DNA of 64,000 nucleotides from Actinomadura rubteroloni. Its GTDB lineage: Bacteria > Actinomycetota > Actinomycetes > Streptosporangiales > Streptosporangiaceae. The first letter of the stretch is position 1. Each line of letters opens with the position of its first letter. Of the stretch, positions 51,031 through 61,968 are shown piece after piece. The DNA lies in assembly GCF_002911665.1 (NCBI RefSeq), contig NZ_MTBP01000005.1, positions 1-64,000 on the forward strand, read 5' to 3'. The position numbers were made by a program, and so were the translations under genes. The notes below the pieces were generated by a model, which was not told the origin of the DNA, ran no database searches, and was given only the letters and a program-made list of their open reading frames with translations.

Positions 51031-51597
51031 TCAGGATCCGAGGACCCGGTCCAGGAGCGTCCGGTACTCGCGCAGCGCGAGCCGCAGCCGCTCGGTGTCG
51101 GACGCGGCGTCGTCCTCGTCGCGCGGGGAGAGCGCGAGCCTGCGCTGGGCGAGCGCGCGGCCGAGCGCGTCCACGGCCTCGCCGGTCAGCTCGTCGGCGC
51201 GGCGGACGGCGTCGCCGGGGTCGTCCACGAACGCGGCCTGCACGTCGTGCCAGCGCCGCCGGAACCCCTCGGCCTCGCCGGTGTCGAGCAGCCGGTCGCT
51301 CGGCGCGGGGCGCGCGTCGGCGTCCGGGCGCGGGTGCTCGCCGGGGACGGCGGCCGGACGGTCGGCGACCGTCCGCAGCGGCCCGGTCCCGGGTCCGCCG
51401 CCGGGGCCGTGGCCGGGCCCGGAGCCCGCGACGCGGCGGTCCGGCGTGCGCCGGGGCAGCTCGGGCGGCGCGACGGGCGCGGCCGGTGCGGCGGGCGGCG
51501 CGGCCGGGCGGCCGGCGGCCGTCCCGTGGCCCGCGGCGTGGCCGGTGGTCGGGTCCGTGGTGAGGTCCGTGCGCTGGTCGGTCGAGTGGCGGTCCAT
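51031..51597 (-). CDS. Hypothetical protein, paralogue of the upstream membrane protein
   Basis: 188 residues. The N-terminal half is Pro/Ala/Gly-rich and disordered. The C-terminal half (about 105-188) has FRRRWHDVQAAFVDDPGDAV, ADELTGEAVDALGRALAQRR and a final LREYRTLLDRVL. It matches the soluble domain of the gene upstream. The two genes are 4 nt apart and clearly one transcription unit. The function is unknown; no catalytic motif is seen. The domain is helical and could be a scaffold or stress protein. Confidence 0.7.
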   Translation of the reverse strand: MDRHSTDQRTDLTTDPTTGHAAGHGTAAGRPAAPPAAPAAPVAPPELPRRTPDRRVAGSGPGHGPGGGPGTGPLRTVADRPAAVPGEHPRPDADARPAPSDRLLDTGEAEGFRRRWHDVQAAFVDDPGDAVRRADELTGEAVDALGRALAQRRLALSPRDEDDAASDTERLRLALREYRTLLDRVLGS

Positions 51598-51601
51598 GAG
51601 G

Positions 51602-52240
51602 TCAGCTCCTCCGGGCGGTGTCGCGGGCGGGCTCGGCGGACTGGATCGGGCTGTCGGGGCGCGTGGCCTCGGCGGGCCGGACCTTCGGCGCGTCGGCGCG
51701 CTCGCGCTCGGGGACGGCCAGCAGGTCCTCCACCAGCGCGCGGTAGTGGACCATCGCCTGCCGCAGGTCCTCGGTCGAGGCGCCGCCCCCGGCGGCGCGG
51801 GCCCCGAGGGCGTGGCCGCGCCGGTAGTGGTCGAGCGTGCGGCCGTGCTCGACCGACAGCTCGCGGACGTTGGCGTCGAAGTCGCCGGTCGGGTAGCCGC
51901 GCTCGGTCATGACGACGGTGACGAGCTTGTCGGCGTCGGCGACGGCCGCGACGGGCTCGTCCACGAAGCGCTCCTGCAGCCCGGTCCACCAGGCGCGGTA
52001 CTCCTCGCGCCGGGCCGGCTCCAGCTCGCGCAGGTCCAGGTCGCGGTGGTGGCGCTCGCGCTCCATCAGCTCGTGCTCGGCGCCGGCGCGGCCGTTGTGG
52101 CGCTCGACGGCGCGGTCGTACTCGGTGCCGAAACGCGACCTGAGCCGGTGGGTGCGGGCCTGGCGCCAGAGCAGATACCCGAGCCCGGCGAGGACGGCGG
52201 CGGCGATCACGATGACGACGACCATGAGGGCGGTCGGCAT
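51602..52240 (-). CDS. Membrane-anchored hypothetical protein with duplicated helical domain
   Basis: 212 residues. One N-terminal membrane segment (ALMVVVIVIAAAVLAGLGYL) is followed by a charged helical region with YRAWWTGLQERFVDEPVAAV, ADADKLVTVVMTERGYP and YRALVEDLLAVPER. This is the same module as in the downstream gene (51031-51597). ATG 52240 has AGGAGGG 7 nt upstream. Homologues are common in actinomycetes without an assigned role. Confidence 0.75.
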   Translation of the reverse strand: MPTALMVVVIVIAAAVLAGLGYLLWRQARTHRLRSRFGTEYDRAVERHNGRAGAEHELMERERHHRDLDLRELEPARREEYRAWWTGLQERFVDEPVAAVADADKLVTVVMTERGYPTGDFDANVRELSVEHGRTLDHYRRGHALGARAAGGGASTEDLRQAMVHYRALVEDLLAVPERERADAPKVRPAEATRPDSPIQSAEPARDTARRS

Positions 52241-52474
52241 GGGGGATCCCTCCTGTCGGTGTGACGTCCGGATGGACCTTGCGCCGATGCCCTGGTCAAG
52301 GGAAGGTAAACCGACGGAGCGCACGTGGCCTCCTCAGCAGGGAGAACACGGACGCACCGGAGGAAATGACGGATAAGTCGGGATGTACTGCGCAAGTCGC
52401 GCGGGTCGTGTTCTGATGGACCGTCGACCGCCCCGAGGGCCGGGTCCGCGGCCCCCTTCGAGAGGTGATGCGTC

Positions 52475-52951
52475 GTGCGCCACGCCTTCGGTCTCGTCCT
52501 CGGCCTCCTGCTGACCCCCGCCCTGCTCTACGGCGCCGCGTGGGGCTTCGTCCAGGCCGGGAGGTCCTTCGACGCGCTGGAGGGGGCGGTCACCGACCCG
52601 CGGCGCCTCTACGGCTCGTTCGCGCTGCTCGCGGCGGCCGGGCTCGTCGTCGGCGTCATCGTCGTCGCGCGCTGGGCCTCGCCGCTCGTCTCGTTGGTGC
52701 CCGCGCTCGCGCTCATCGCGCTGTCGGCGTACTTCCTCGCCGACCCGGCCGGCGCGCTGGACCTGCCCGGCCGCGTCCCGCCCGGCGGCGCGCTCGACAC
52801 CGGCCTGCAGGCTCTGCTCGGCTCCGGCGTGGACGCGCTGCTCGGCTTCGCGCTGCTCGTCCCGGCCTGGGCGCCCGGCCGCTGGGGCGGGCGCGGCGCG
52901 GACGGCGACGCCGCCTGGCACGAGCGCGCGGCCGGGGCGCACGGCCGCTGA
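52475..52951 (+). CDS. Small integral membrane protein
   Basis: 158 residues with four hydrophobic segments (FGLVLGLLLTPALLYGAAWG, GSFALLAAAGLVVGVIVVAR, LVSLVPALALIALSAYFLAD, LLGFALLVPAWAPG). No family recognised. The GTG has GAGAGG about 9 nt upstream. A very strong terminator lies 6 nt after the stop. Confidence 0.65.
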   Translation: MRHAFGLVLGLLLTPALLYGAAWGFVQAGRSFDALEGAVTDPRRLYGSFALLAAAGLVVGVIVVARWASPLVSLVPALALIALSAYFLADPAGALDLPGRVPPGGALDTGLQALLGSGVDALLGFALLVPAWAPGRWGGRGADGDAAWHERAAGAHGR

Positions 52952-52956
52952 CATGC

Positions 52957-52996
52957 GGAAGGCCCCTCCGGGGTGTAGGTGCCGGAGGGGCCTTCC
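52957..52996. terminator. Bidirectional terminator between convergent genes
   Basis: GGAAGGCCCCTCCGG (52957-52971) and CCGGAGGGGCCTTCC (52982-52996) form a perfect 15-bp stem with a 10-nt loop. It separates the membrane protein gene from aceA, which converge here. Confidence 0.85.
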
Positions 52997-53042
52997 ATCC
53001 TCAGGTAAGCCTTGAGGACTGCACCGGATCAGATCCGGCGGA

Positions 53043-54326
<1,284 letters not shown>

Positions 54327-54381
54327 CGCATTGCCCTTCTGTGTCGTCCCCTGGGTGCTTGTCCATGACTATGCCCCGAAA

Positions 54382-54435
54382 TCTTGGCATCAAGAAACCC
54401 GTAGGTAACGAAAGAACTGCGATATTTCCGCTACC
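54382..54435. promoter_or_regulatory. Two dyads in the aceA/RamB divergent promoter region
   Basis: TCTTGGCATCAAGA (54382-54395) is an inverted repeat with perfect 5-bp arms. GGTAACGAAA (54404-54413) and TTTCCGCTACC (54425-54435) form a second, imperfect dyad next to the RamB start. RamB binding sites in corynebacteria are A/T-rich with a TTGCAAA-like core; neither dyad matches that consensus exactly. Confidence 0.45.
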
Positions 54436-54443
54436 ATCAACCC

Positions 54444-55913
54444 ATGACGACCTTGCGGCCAGAAGAACCCCTCAACTTGACGAGTGACGTCGATCTCGTC
54501 ACCTTCGGGCAGCGGCTCCGTCATCTCCGCCGCTCGCGGGGGATGACCCTCTCCGACCTGGGCGGACGCGTCGGCCGCGCCCCCTCGCAGCTCTCGCTGC
54601 TGGAGAACGGGCGGCGCGAGCCGAAGCTGTCGCTGCTGCAGTCCCTCGCGTCCGCGCTGGACGTCCCGGTCGAGGAACTTCTGCGCCGCCAGCCGCCGAG
54701 CCGCCGCGCGCAGCTGGAGATCGCGCTGGAGGAGGCCCAGCGCGACCCGCTGTACCGGACGCTCGGCCTGTCGCACCTGAGGGCGGGCAAGCGGCTCCCC
54801 AACGAGGTCATCGAGCATATTCTCGCGCTGTACGGAGAACTGCGCCGCAGCCGCACCAAGCCGACCGCGAGCCCGGAGGAGGCCCGCAAGGCCAACGCCG
54901 AGCTGCGCCGCCAGATGCACGAGCGCGGCAACCACTTCGCCGACATCGAGAAGGTCGCGGCGCAGACTTTGGACGCGGTCGGCTACCGCAGCGGCGCGGT
55001 GTCGCAGGGGACGCTGATGACGCTCGTCGGGCACTTCGGGTTCGGGCTCCAGTACGTCAAGGACCTGCCGCGCTCGGTCCGGTCGATCACCGACCTGCGC
55101 AACCGGCGGATCTACCTGGAGCGCGAGCAGCTCGGGATGCACACGCCGCGCACGATCCTGCTCCAGACGCTCGGACACATCGCGCTCGACCACGACCAGC
55201 CCCGCGACTTCGCCGACTTCCTGCGCCAGCGCGTCGAGGCGAACTACTTCGGCGCGGCGATCCTCATGCCCGAGCGGGCCGTCGTCCCGTTCCTGCAGGA
55301 GGCCAAGGCCGCGCGGGAGCTGTCCGTGGAGGACCTCGCGGACGTGTTCTCGGTCTCCTACGAGATGGCCGCGCACCGCTTCACCAACGTCGCGACCCAC
55401 CACCTGGGCCTGCAACTGCACTTCACCAAGAACGACGAGAACGGCACGATCTACAAGGCGTACGCCAACGACGGCCTGGTGTTCCCGCAGGACGAGGACG
55501 GCGCGATCGAGGGCCAGCGGATGTGCCGCGAGTGGGCGGGCCGCCACGTCTTCAACGCCGAGGACCGGTTCTCGGTCTACTACCAGTACACCGACACCCC
55601 GACCGGGACGTACTGGTGCCTGTCGCACATCGACCCGAGCCACGAGCGGGACTTCGCCATCACGCTCGGCGTGCGGTTCGAGGACTCGCGCTGGTTCCGG
55701 GGACGCGAGACCACCAACCGCGTCCGGTCGGCGTGCCCGGACGGCGACTGCTGCCAGCGTCCGCCGCAGGACCTCGCCGACCGGTGGGAGGGCATGGTGT
55801 GGCCGTCGGCGCGGGCGCACTCGCACGTCCTGTCGGTCCTGCCGCCCGGCGCGTTCCCCGGCGTGGACGAGGCGGACGTCTACGCCTTCCTGGACAAGCA
55901 CGCCACCGAGTAG
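54444..55913 (+). CDS. ramB: RamB-type acyl-CoA-responsive transcriptional regulator
   Basis: 489 residues. An N-terminal XRE HTH (about 18-75: FGQRLRHLRRSRGMTLSDLG, APSQLSLLENGRREPKLSLL) precedes an IrrE/M78-like middle domain (LLQTLGHIALDHDQ) and a C-terminal short-chain fatty-acyl regulator domain with the Cys cluster CPDGDCC (about residue 432) and YYQYTDTPTGTYWCLSHIDP. RamB controls acetate and glyoxylate-cycle genes including aceA. Its divergent position next to aceA matches the mycobacterial and corynebacterial arrangement. All expected domains are present. Confidence 0.93.
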   Translation: MTTLRPEEPLNLTSDVDLVTFGQRLRHLRRSRGMTLSDLGGRVGRAPSQLSLLENGRREPKLSLLQSLASALDVPVEELLRRQPPSRRAQLEIALEEAQRDPLYRTLGLSHLRAGKRLPNEVIEHILALYGELRRSRTKPTASPEEARKANAELRRQMHERGNHFADIEKVAAQTLDAVGYRSGAVSQGTLMTLVGHFGFGLQYVKDLPRSVRSITDLRNRRIYLEREQLGMHTPRTILLQTLGHIALDHDQPRDFADFLRQRVEANYFGAAILMPERAVVPFLQEAKAARELSVEDLADVFSVSYEMAAHRFTNVATHHLGLQLHFTKNDENGTIYKAYANDGLVFPQDEDGAIEGQRMCREWAGRHVFNAEDRFSVYYQYTDTPTGTYWCLSHIDPSHERDFAITLGVRFEDSRWFRGRETTNRVRSACPDGDCCQRPPQDLADRWEGMVWPSARAHSHVLSVLPPGAFPGVDEADVYAFLDKHATE

Positions 55914-56132
55914 GGGGCCGGGAGGCGCGGTGCGGAAGATGGCGGCGGTGTGACGGCGCGGGGCGGACGGCCCGGTCGAATCCGGCGTGGAATGACCACT
56001 GTGTTGTGCGGGTGTTAACTCTTCGGGTCAGCCGCTTCCGGCCCGTTCCAAGAGGGGGCCATCTGCGATGACATCGGGTTCTCTGTGATCAGGAGCCCGT
56101 CAGGGACGTTCGCCCGAAGGGGAGGAGTGCCC

Positions 56133-57110
56133 ATGCTGCCCGAGGCCGCGTCGTGGATGCACCGCCGTACGAGTTGCTCGGCCGACTGGCCGGTCGAGGC
56201 GCTGCTCACCGCCAAGGAGACCACCCGGATCAGCGTCGTGCTGCCCGCCCGGAACGAGGAGGAGACGGTCGGCGCCATCGTCGGCGCCATCCGCCGGGAC
56301 CTCGTCGAGCGGGCGCCGCTCGTGGACGAGATCCTCGTCGTCGACTCCCGCTCCACCGACCGCACCGCGCAGGTCGCGGCGGCGGCCGGGGCGGAGGTCG
56401 TCGCGCAGGACGCCGTGCTGCCCGGCGAGGGCCGGATGTCGGGCAAGGGCGAGGCGCTGTGGAAGTCCCTCGCCGCCACCACCGGCGACATCGTCGTGTT
56501 CGTGGACGCCGACCTGCGCGGCTTCAGCACCACCTACGTGACGGGACTGCTCGGCCCGCTGCTCGCCGATCCCGAGGTCGGGTTCGTCAAGGGCTGCTAC
56601 GACCGGCCGCTGATCACCGCGTCCGGGACGGCCGAGGGCGGCGGCGGCCGGGTCACCGAGCTGGTCGCGCGCCCGCTGATCAACCTGCACTGGCCCGCGC
56701 TCGCCGGGGTGATGCAGCCGCTCGGCGGCGAGTACGCGGGCCGCCGCGCGCTGCTGGAGCGGCTGCCGTTCGTCACCGGCTACGGCGTGGAGCTCGGGAT
56801 GCTGCTGGACGTCCTGCAGACGGCGGGCCTGGACGCCATCGCCCAGGTGGACCTCGGCCGCCGCGTCCACTCGCACCAGACGACCGAGGCGCTCGGCGCG
56901 ATGTCGGGCCAGATCCTGCTGACGGCGTGGTCCCGGTTGCAGCGGCACGGCCGGATGCTGCCGCTGGAGGAGCCCGCCACCGCGCTGACCCAGTTCCGCC
57001 GCTCGCCCGGCGGGCACGACCTCCGGGTGAGCGACGTGGGGGTCGGCGAACGCCGTCCGATGATCGAGGTGCCGGAGTACGCGGCGGGCCGGCGGTCGCT
57101 CCTGTCGTGA
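56133..57110 (+). CDS. gpgS: Glucosyl-3-phosphoglycerate synthase
   Basis: 325 residues, GT81 family. TRISVVLPARNEEETVGAIV, DEILVVDSRSTDRTAQVA, FVDADLRG (the metal-binding acidic motif) and VKGCYDRPL lead to GGGGRVTELVARPLINLHWP, PLGGEYAGRRALLE and HSHQ. It makes glucosyl-3-phosphoglycerate, first step to the methylglucose lipopolysaccharides that modulate fatty acid synthesis. ATG 56133 has GGGAGGAG about 7 nt upstream. No neighbouring phosphatase gene (gpgP) is visible. Confidence 0.93.
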   Translation: MLPEAASWMHRRTSCSADWPVEALLTAKETTRISVVLPARNEEETVGAIVGAIRRDLVERAPLVDEILVVDSRSTDRTAQVAAAAGAEVVAQDAVLPGEGRMSGKGEALWKSLAATTGDIVVFVDADLRGFSTTYVTGLLGPLLADPEVGFVKGCYDRPLITASGTAEGGGGRVTELVARPLINLHWPALAGVMQPLGGEYAGRRALLERLPFVTGYGVELGMLLDVLQTAGLDAIAQVDLGRRVHSHQTTEALGAMSGQILLTAWSRLQRHGRMLPLEEPATALTQFRRSPGGHDLRVSDVGVGERRPMIEVPEYAAGRRSLLS

Positions 57111-57196
57111 ACGAGTGAGTGGCCGCGCCGCGTTCTTGCGCAATTTCCCGACAATCTCGCAGTTCACGCTGCGGAATCCCTGTGACCCTGGCCACG

Positions 57197-57240
57197 GTGT
57201 TACCCGTGGTAACTCGTCCGGGTGCTACCGTTGGTAACAC
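57197..57240. promoter_or_regulatory. Tandem operators before the acyl-CoA dehydrogenase gene
   Basis: GTTACCCGTGGTAAC (57199-57213) is a perfect 15-bp dyad; GCTACCGTTGGTAAC (57224-57238) is a near-copy 25 nt downstream. They lie 30-70 nt before the dehydrogenase ATG, where a repressor would block initiation. A related dyad precedes the TetR gene at 61330. Confidence 0.65.
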
Positions 57241-57265
57241 GCGATATTGGAGAAAGGGTCAATAG

Positions 57266-58492
<1,227 letters not shown>

Positions 58493-58522
58493 CCCTCTTT
58501 CCCAGGGGGGACGAACGTCCGG

Positions 58523-58554
58523 CGAGGCCCGGCACCGCACGGTGCCGGGCCTCG
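58523..58554 (+). terminator. Terminator after the acyl-CoA dehydrogenase gene
   Basis: CGAGGCCCGGCACC and GGTGCCGGGCCTCG form a perfect 14-bp stem with loop GCAC, 30 nt after the stop. Confidence 0.8.
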
Positions 58555-58626
58555 TCCCGTCTCCCGGCGCATAAGGCCGCCGTATCCGGGCAGGAGCCGG
58601 ATCCGATGCGCTGGGAGGTGGACGAG

Positions 58627-59067
58627 ATGACTTCGATCAGACCCGACCTCGACGGCCAGGCCCGCACGACGCAGCGCCGGACGTCGGAGGAGAACACCGG
58701 CGAGCTGGTGCGCCAGGCCGCGCAGCAGACGTCGGAGCTGCTGCGCGCCGAACTGCGCCTGGCGGTGGCCGAGGTCAAGGAGAAGGGCCGCAGCGCCGGG
58801 AAGGGCGCCGGGATGTTCGGCGGCGCCGGCCTGGTCGCGCTGTACGGCCTCGGCGCGCTCGCCGCGGCGGCGATCGCGGCGCTGGCGCTGGTGCTGCCGG
58901 TCTGGCTGGGCGCGCTGATCGTGGCGGTGGTGCTGTTCGCCGTCGCGGGCGTGCTCGCGCTCGCCGGACGGCGCGAGACGGCCCGCGCGGTGCCGCCCGT
59001 GCCGCAGGAGGCGATGGCGAGCGCCCGCCGCGACGTCGCCGAGATCCGGGAGAGGAGCCACCGATGA
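58627..59067 (+). CDS. Holin-X (phage holin superfamily III) membrane protein
   Basis: 146 residues. NTGELVRQAAQQTSELLRAE and LRLAVAEVKEKGRSAGKGAG, then two adjacent membrane segments (FGGAGLVALYGLGALAAAAI, LVLPVWLGALIVAVVLFAVA), are the actinobacterial Holin-X pattern. Despite the name these are chromosomal membrane proteins of unknown function. ATG 58627 has GGGAGG 8 nt upstream; ATG 58606, with AGGAG, is an alternative. It overlaps the next gene by 4 nt and starts a three-gene operon. Confidence 0.85.
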   Translation: MTSIRPDLDGQARTTQRRTSEENTGELVRQAAQQTSELLRAELRLAVAEVKEKGRSAGKGAGMFGGAGLVALYGLGALAAAAIAALALVLPVWLGALIVAVVLFAVAGVLALAGRRETARAVPPVPQEAMASARRDVAEIRERSHR

Positions 59068-59372
59068 CCGACGGCCCCGACCTCACCCCGACCGAACTGC
59101 GCGCCGACGTCGAGCGCGCCCGCGCCGACCTCGGCGACACCGTCGCGGCGCTCGCCGCCAAAGCCGACGTGAAGGCGCGCGTCCTGGACCGGGCCGAGGG
59201 CCTGCGCGACGGCGCCGCCGCCCGCGCCCGGCGGTCGGCCGAGTCCGCGCGGGCGATGGCCCGCGACGACTCCGCCCGCCGGGGCGCCGAGCGGTTCGCG
59301 CTGGCGGCCGGCGGCGCGGCGCTCGCCGCCGGGGCCGTCGTGTACGGGATCCGCCGGCGCCGCAGCTCATGA
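59064..59372 (+). CDS. DUF3618 protein
   Basis: 102 residues. It has TPTELRADVERARADLGDTV and AALAAKADVKARVLDRAEGL, the family helix, followed by one membrane segment near the C terminus (FALAAGGAALAAGAVVYGIR). It regularly sits after Holin-X genes in actinomycetes; here both junctions are ATGA overlaps. The function is unknown. Confidence 0.85.
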   Translation: MTDGPDLTPTELRADVERARADLGDTVAALAAKADVKARVLDRAEGLRDGAAARARRSAESARAMARDDSARRGAERFALAAGGAALAAGAVVYGIRRRRSS

Positions 59373-60283
59373 CGGCCGGCACCGCCGGAGCGTCCCGGCG
59401 GGCGGCCCTGCGGCGCGCGGTGACCGGCTACACGCGCGACGGGCTGCCCGACCGGGCGGCGGCACTGACCTACTACGCCGTCCTGTCGATCTTCCCGGCG
59501 ATGCTGGCGCTCGTGTCGCTGGTGGGCCTCGCGGGGACCGACACCGTCCAGCACATGATCGACAACGTGCGCCGGACGGCGCCCGCCGCGATCCGGCCCG
59601 TCCTCGTGAACGCGCTCACCGACCTGCAGGGCGGGCGCGCGGGCGCGAGCGTCGCCGGGATCCTCGGGCTCGCGGCCGCGTTCTGGTCGGCGTCCGGCTA
59701 CGTCGGCGCGTTCATGCGCGCGGCCAACGCCGTCTACTCGGTGGAGGAGGGACGGCCGATCTACAAGACGCTGCCGGTCCGCGTCGGCATCACGTTCACG
59801 ACGCTCGTGCTGCTCGCCGCGTCGGCCGTCATGGTCGTCGTGTCCGGGCCGCTCGCGCGGCGCGCCGGGGACGCTCTCGGCCTCGGCTCCACGGCGGTGA
59901 CGGCCTGGGACATCGCCAAGTGGCCCGTCCTGCTGCTCGTCGTCGGCTTCGTGTTCGCGCTGCTGTACTGGGCGGCGCCCAACGTCCGGCAGAAGGTCCG
60001 CTGGGTGACGCCGGGCGTCGGCCTCGCGCTCGTCCTGTGGCTGATCGCCTCGGCGGCGTTCGCCGTCTACGTGGCCAATTTCGGCAACTACAACAAGACC
60101 TACGGCAGCATCGCGGGCGTCATCGTCTTTCTGGTGTGGCTGTGGATCAGCAATCTGGCGCTTCTGCTCGGCGCCGAGTTCGACGCCGAACTGGAGCGCG
60201 GACGGGCGATCGCCGCGGGCCGTCCGCCGGAGGAGGAGCCGTTCGCCGAGCCGCGCGACACCCGTGCGTTCGACGGCAGGTGA
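59369..60283 (+). CDS. YihY/BrkB family inner membrane protein
   Basis: 304 residues with about six membrane segments. RAAALTYYAVLSIFPAMLAL, AFWSASGYVGAFMRAANAVY, GSIAGVIVFLVWLWISNLAL and LLGAEFDAELERGR are the family signature. It is the third gene of the Holin-X operon. The family has been called a virulence factor and once mis-annotated as RNase BN; its real role is not known. Confidence 0.9.
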   Translation: MTAGTAGASRRAALRRAVTGYTRDGLPDRAAALTYYAVLSIFPAMLALVSLVGLAGTDTVQHMIDNVRRTAPAAIRPVLVNALTDLQGGRAGASVAGILGLAAAFWSASGYVGAFMRAANAVYSVEEGRPIYKTLPVRVGITFTTLVLLAASAVMVVVSGPLARRAGDALGLGSTAVTAWDIAKWPVLLLVVGFVFALLYWAAPNVRQKVRWVTPGVGLALVLWLIASAAFAVYVANFGNYNKTYGSIAGVIVFLVWLWISNLALLLGAEFDAELERGRAIAAGRPPEEEPFAEPRDTRAFDGR

Positions 60284-60422
60284 ACCGTCCGCCACGCGTT
60301 GACACCCTTGTCATCACCGGACAGCGCGAACGGCCGAAAACCATTCGTTCCGGACAGTTCTCCGTCCGGTGCCCCGTCCTAGACTCCGGGCACACCACCC
60401 CTGGACCACGAGGCGGACACCA

Positions 60423-60806
60423 GTGGCAACAGCCGACGGCACGCTCCGGAAAAAGTCCCCCGAACAAATAGCCCGGCACTATTACACGCTCGTGGACGAC
60501 GGGGACGTGGACGCGCTCGTCGCGCTGTTCCACTCCGCCGTCCGCTACGAGCGGCAGGGAACGCCCGACATCGACGGGATCGACGCGCTGCGCCGGTTCT
60601 ACACGGGCGAGCGCGTCATCGACCGCGGACGGCACACGCTCGACCAGGTGCTGAGCGGCGGCGACTGGGTCGCGGTGCGCGGCCGGTTCGCCGGGGTGCT
60701 GCGCGGCGGCGAGGCGGTCGAGCTGCGCTTCACCGACTGGTGGCACTTCACCCCGGACGGCCTGGTCGACCGGCGCGAGAGCCTGTTCCCCGGACGCCGC
60801 GTCTGA
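60423..60806 (+). CDS. SnoaL/NTF2-like protein
   Basis: 127 residues of the cone-shaped NTF2 fold: QIARHYYTLVDDGDVDALVA, GIDALRRFYTGERVI, GDWVAVRGRFAGVL and RFTDWWHFTPDGLVDRRES. Members include polyketide cyclases and ketosteroid isomerases, but most have no known function. The GTG has GAGG about 9 nt upstream. It is alone on its transcript, with a terminator after it. Confidence 0.8.
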   Translation: MATADGTLRKKSPEQIARHYYTLVDDGDVDALVALFHSAVRYERQGTPDIDGIDALRRFYTGERVIDRGRHTLDQVLSGGDWVAVRGRFAGVLRGGEAVELRFTDWWHFTPDGLVDRRESLFPGRRV

Positions 60807-60830
60807 GGGCGGACGTCCGAGGGAGGACGT

Positions 60831-60865
60831 GCGGGCGCGCGCCCCCAGCGGGGACGCGCGCCCGC
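60831..60865. terminator. Convergent hairpin terminator
   Basis: GCGGGCGCGCG (60831-60841) pairs with CGCGCGCCCGC (60855-60865), 11 bp, with a further CCCC/GGGG pairing in the loop. It lies between the NTF2-like gene and the small minus-strand reading frame. Confidence 0.7.
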
Positions 60866-60875
60866 GGCCGGGCGC

Positions 60876-61073
60876 TCAGCCGAAGCCGATGCCCCACGGG
60901 TCGCCCTGCGGGGCCGGCGCCGGGACGGCGGCCGGCGCGCGGTCGGCGCGGTGCGCGCGTCCCGCCTCCGGCCGGTCCGCCGCGGCACGGGCCCTGCGGA
61001 GCGGACGGCGGCCGGTCTCGGCCTCGCGCGCCTCGGGGCGGCGCGGGACGGTTGCCGTGATCTCGCCGGGCAT
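60876..61073 (-). CDS. Possible small peptide gene
   Basis: 65 residues, Arg/Ala-rich, ending PQGDPWGIGFG. GGTGAGG lies 4 nt before the ATG, and a terminator is correctly placed after the stop, which argues for expression. The abrupt change from a charged Ala/Arg leader to a short Gly/aromatic C terminus resembles peptide precursors, but no modification enzyme gene is near. It may equally be a chance frame in GC-rich DNA. Confidence 0.4.
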   Translation of the reverse strand: MPGEITATVPRRPEAREAETGRRPLRRARAAADRPEAGRAHRADRAPAAVPAPAPQGDPWGIGFG

Positions 61074-61233
61074 GGTGCCTCACCTCGTTCTCTGCGACGG
61101 GGACGTGGGGGGACCGACGTCGAGTGTGACGGTTGCGCCTACCGAGAGCAAGGAAGATGTAACTGTTTGTATATCGTGTCGCCGGGGCAGGCTTCCACGC
61201 GCTCCGTGCCCGGCACCCGTTCGCAGGCCAGGC

Positions 61234-61255
61234 GGTGTTGTCACCGGGTAACACC
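61234..61255. promoter_or_regulatory. Candidate operator upstream of the TetR gene
   Basis: GGTGTTGTCACCGGGTAACACC has perfect GGTGTT/AACACC arms. The outer GTGTT/AACAC half-sites match those at 57197-57240, but with 10 instead of 9 nt between them. It lies about 75 nt before the TetR start, suggesting autoregulation. The stretch 61074-61233 contains no gene, only an AT-rich patch near 61150-61180 that may hold promoters. Confidence 0.5.
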
Positions 61256-61329
61256 CACGAGTAGCGTTCGCCTATGCCTCCGACCCGCCACCGTCCGCGC
61301 CCCCGCCGCCCCGCCCCCGGGACGCCGTC

Positions 61330-61965
61330 GTGACGGGCCAGGGAACGGCGCGCCCGGCCCCGCGCCGCGACCCCGGCCGCCGCCGGGCGCTGCTGGAGGC
61401 CGCCGACCGCGTCATCCAGCGCGAGGGCCCGGAGGCGTCGATGGCCGCCATCGCCGCCGAGGCGGGCATCAGCAAGCCGATCCTCTACCGCCACTTCGGC
61501 GACAAGAGCGGGCTCTACCAGGCGCTCGCCGAACGGCACACGCGGCGGCTGATCGCGGGCATCCGCACCGAGTTCTCCGGCACCGGCTCGCCGCTCGCCC
61601 GCGTCCGCTCCACGATCGACACCTACCTGACGACCGTCGCCGCGAACCTGCACCTGTACCGGTTCCTCATCCACCGCGCGAGCGCCGAGGACGCCGCGAC
61701 GCACAGCGCGATGAGCACGATGATCCGCGAGGTGAGCCGCGAGCTGGCCGAGGTGCTGTTCGCCGAGGGCGCGATGGTCGACCAGGACCGCGCCTACGTC
61801 TGGGGGCACGCGCTGGTCGGCATGGTGCAGACGGCCGGGGACTGGTGGCTGGACCATCCCGAGGTGCCGCGCGAGGTCGTCGTGGACGGCCTGGCCGACC
61901 TCGTCCTCGGCGGGCTGTCGGCCGCGTCCGAGGGCCGGGTGCTCGAACTCTTCCAGGACCGCTGA
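61330..61965 (+). CDS. TetR family transcriptional regulator
   Basis: 211 residues. The HTH (about 18-65) reads RRALLEAADRVIQREGPEAS, AAIAAEAGISKPILYRHFGD. The C-terminal ligand domain is helical, with RFLIHRASAEDAATHS and VGMVQTAGDWWLDHPEVP. The GTG start has no strong ribosome site. A dyad like that before the acyl-CoA dehydrogenase gene lies 75 nt upstream, suggesting a fatty acyl-CoA-responsive repressor. The ligand is inferred only from that link. Confidence 0.88.
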   Translation: MTGQGTARPAPRRDPGRRRALLEAADRVIQREGPEASMAAIAAEAGISKPILYRHFGDKSGLYQALAERHTRRLIAGIRTEFSGTGSPLARVRSTIDTYLTTVAANLHLYRFLIHRASAEDAATHSAMSTMIREVSRELAEVLFAEGAMVDQDRAYVWGHALVGMVQTAGDWWLDHPEVPREVVVDGLADLVLGGLSAASEGRVLELFQDR

Positions 61966-61968
61966 CCC

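Noticed and set aside
58627..59067. Prophage remnant because of the holin-like gene
   Set aside because: Holin-X/DUF3618/YihY is a chromosomal actinobacterial gene set, and no other phage gene is near.
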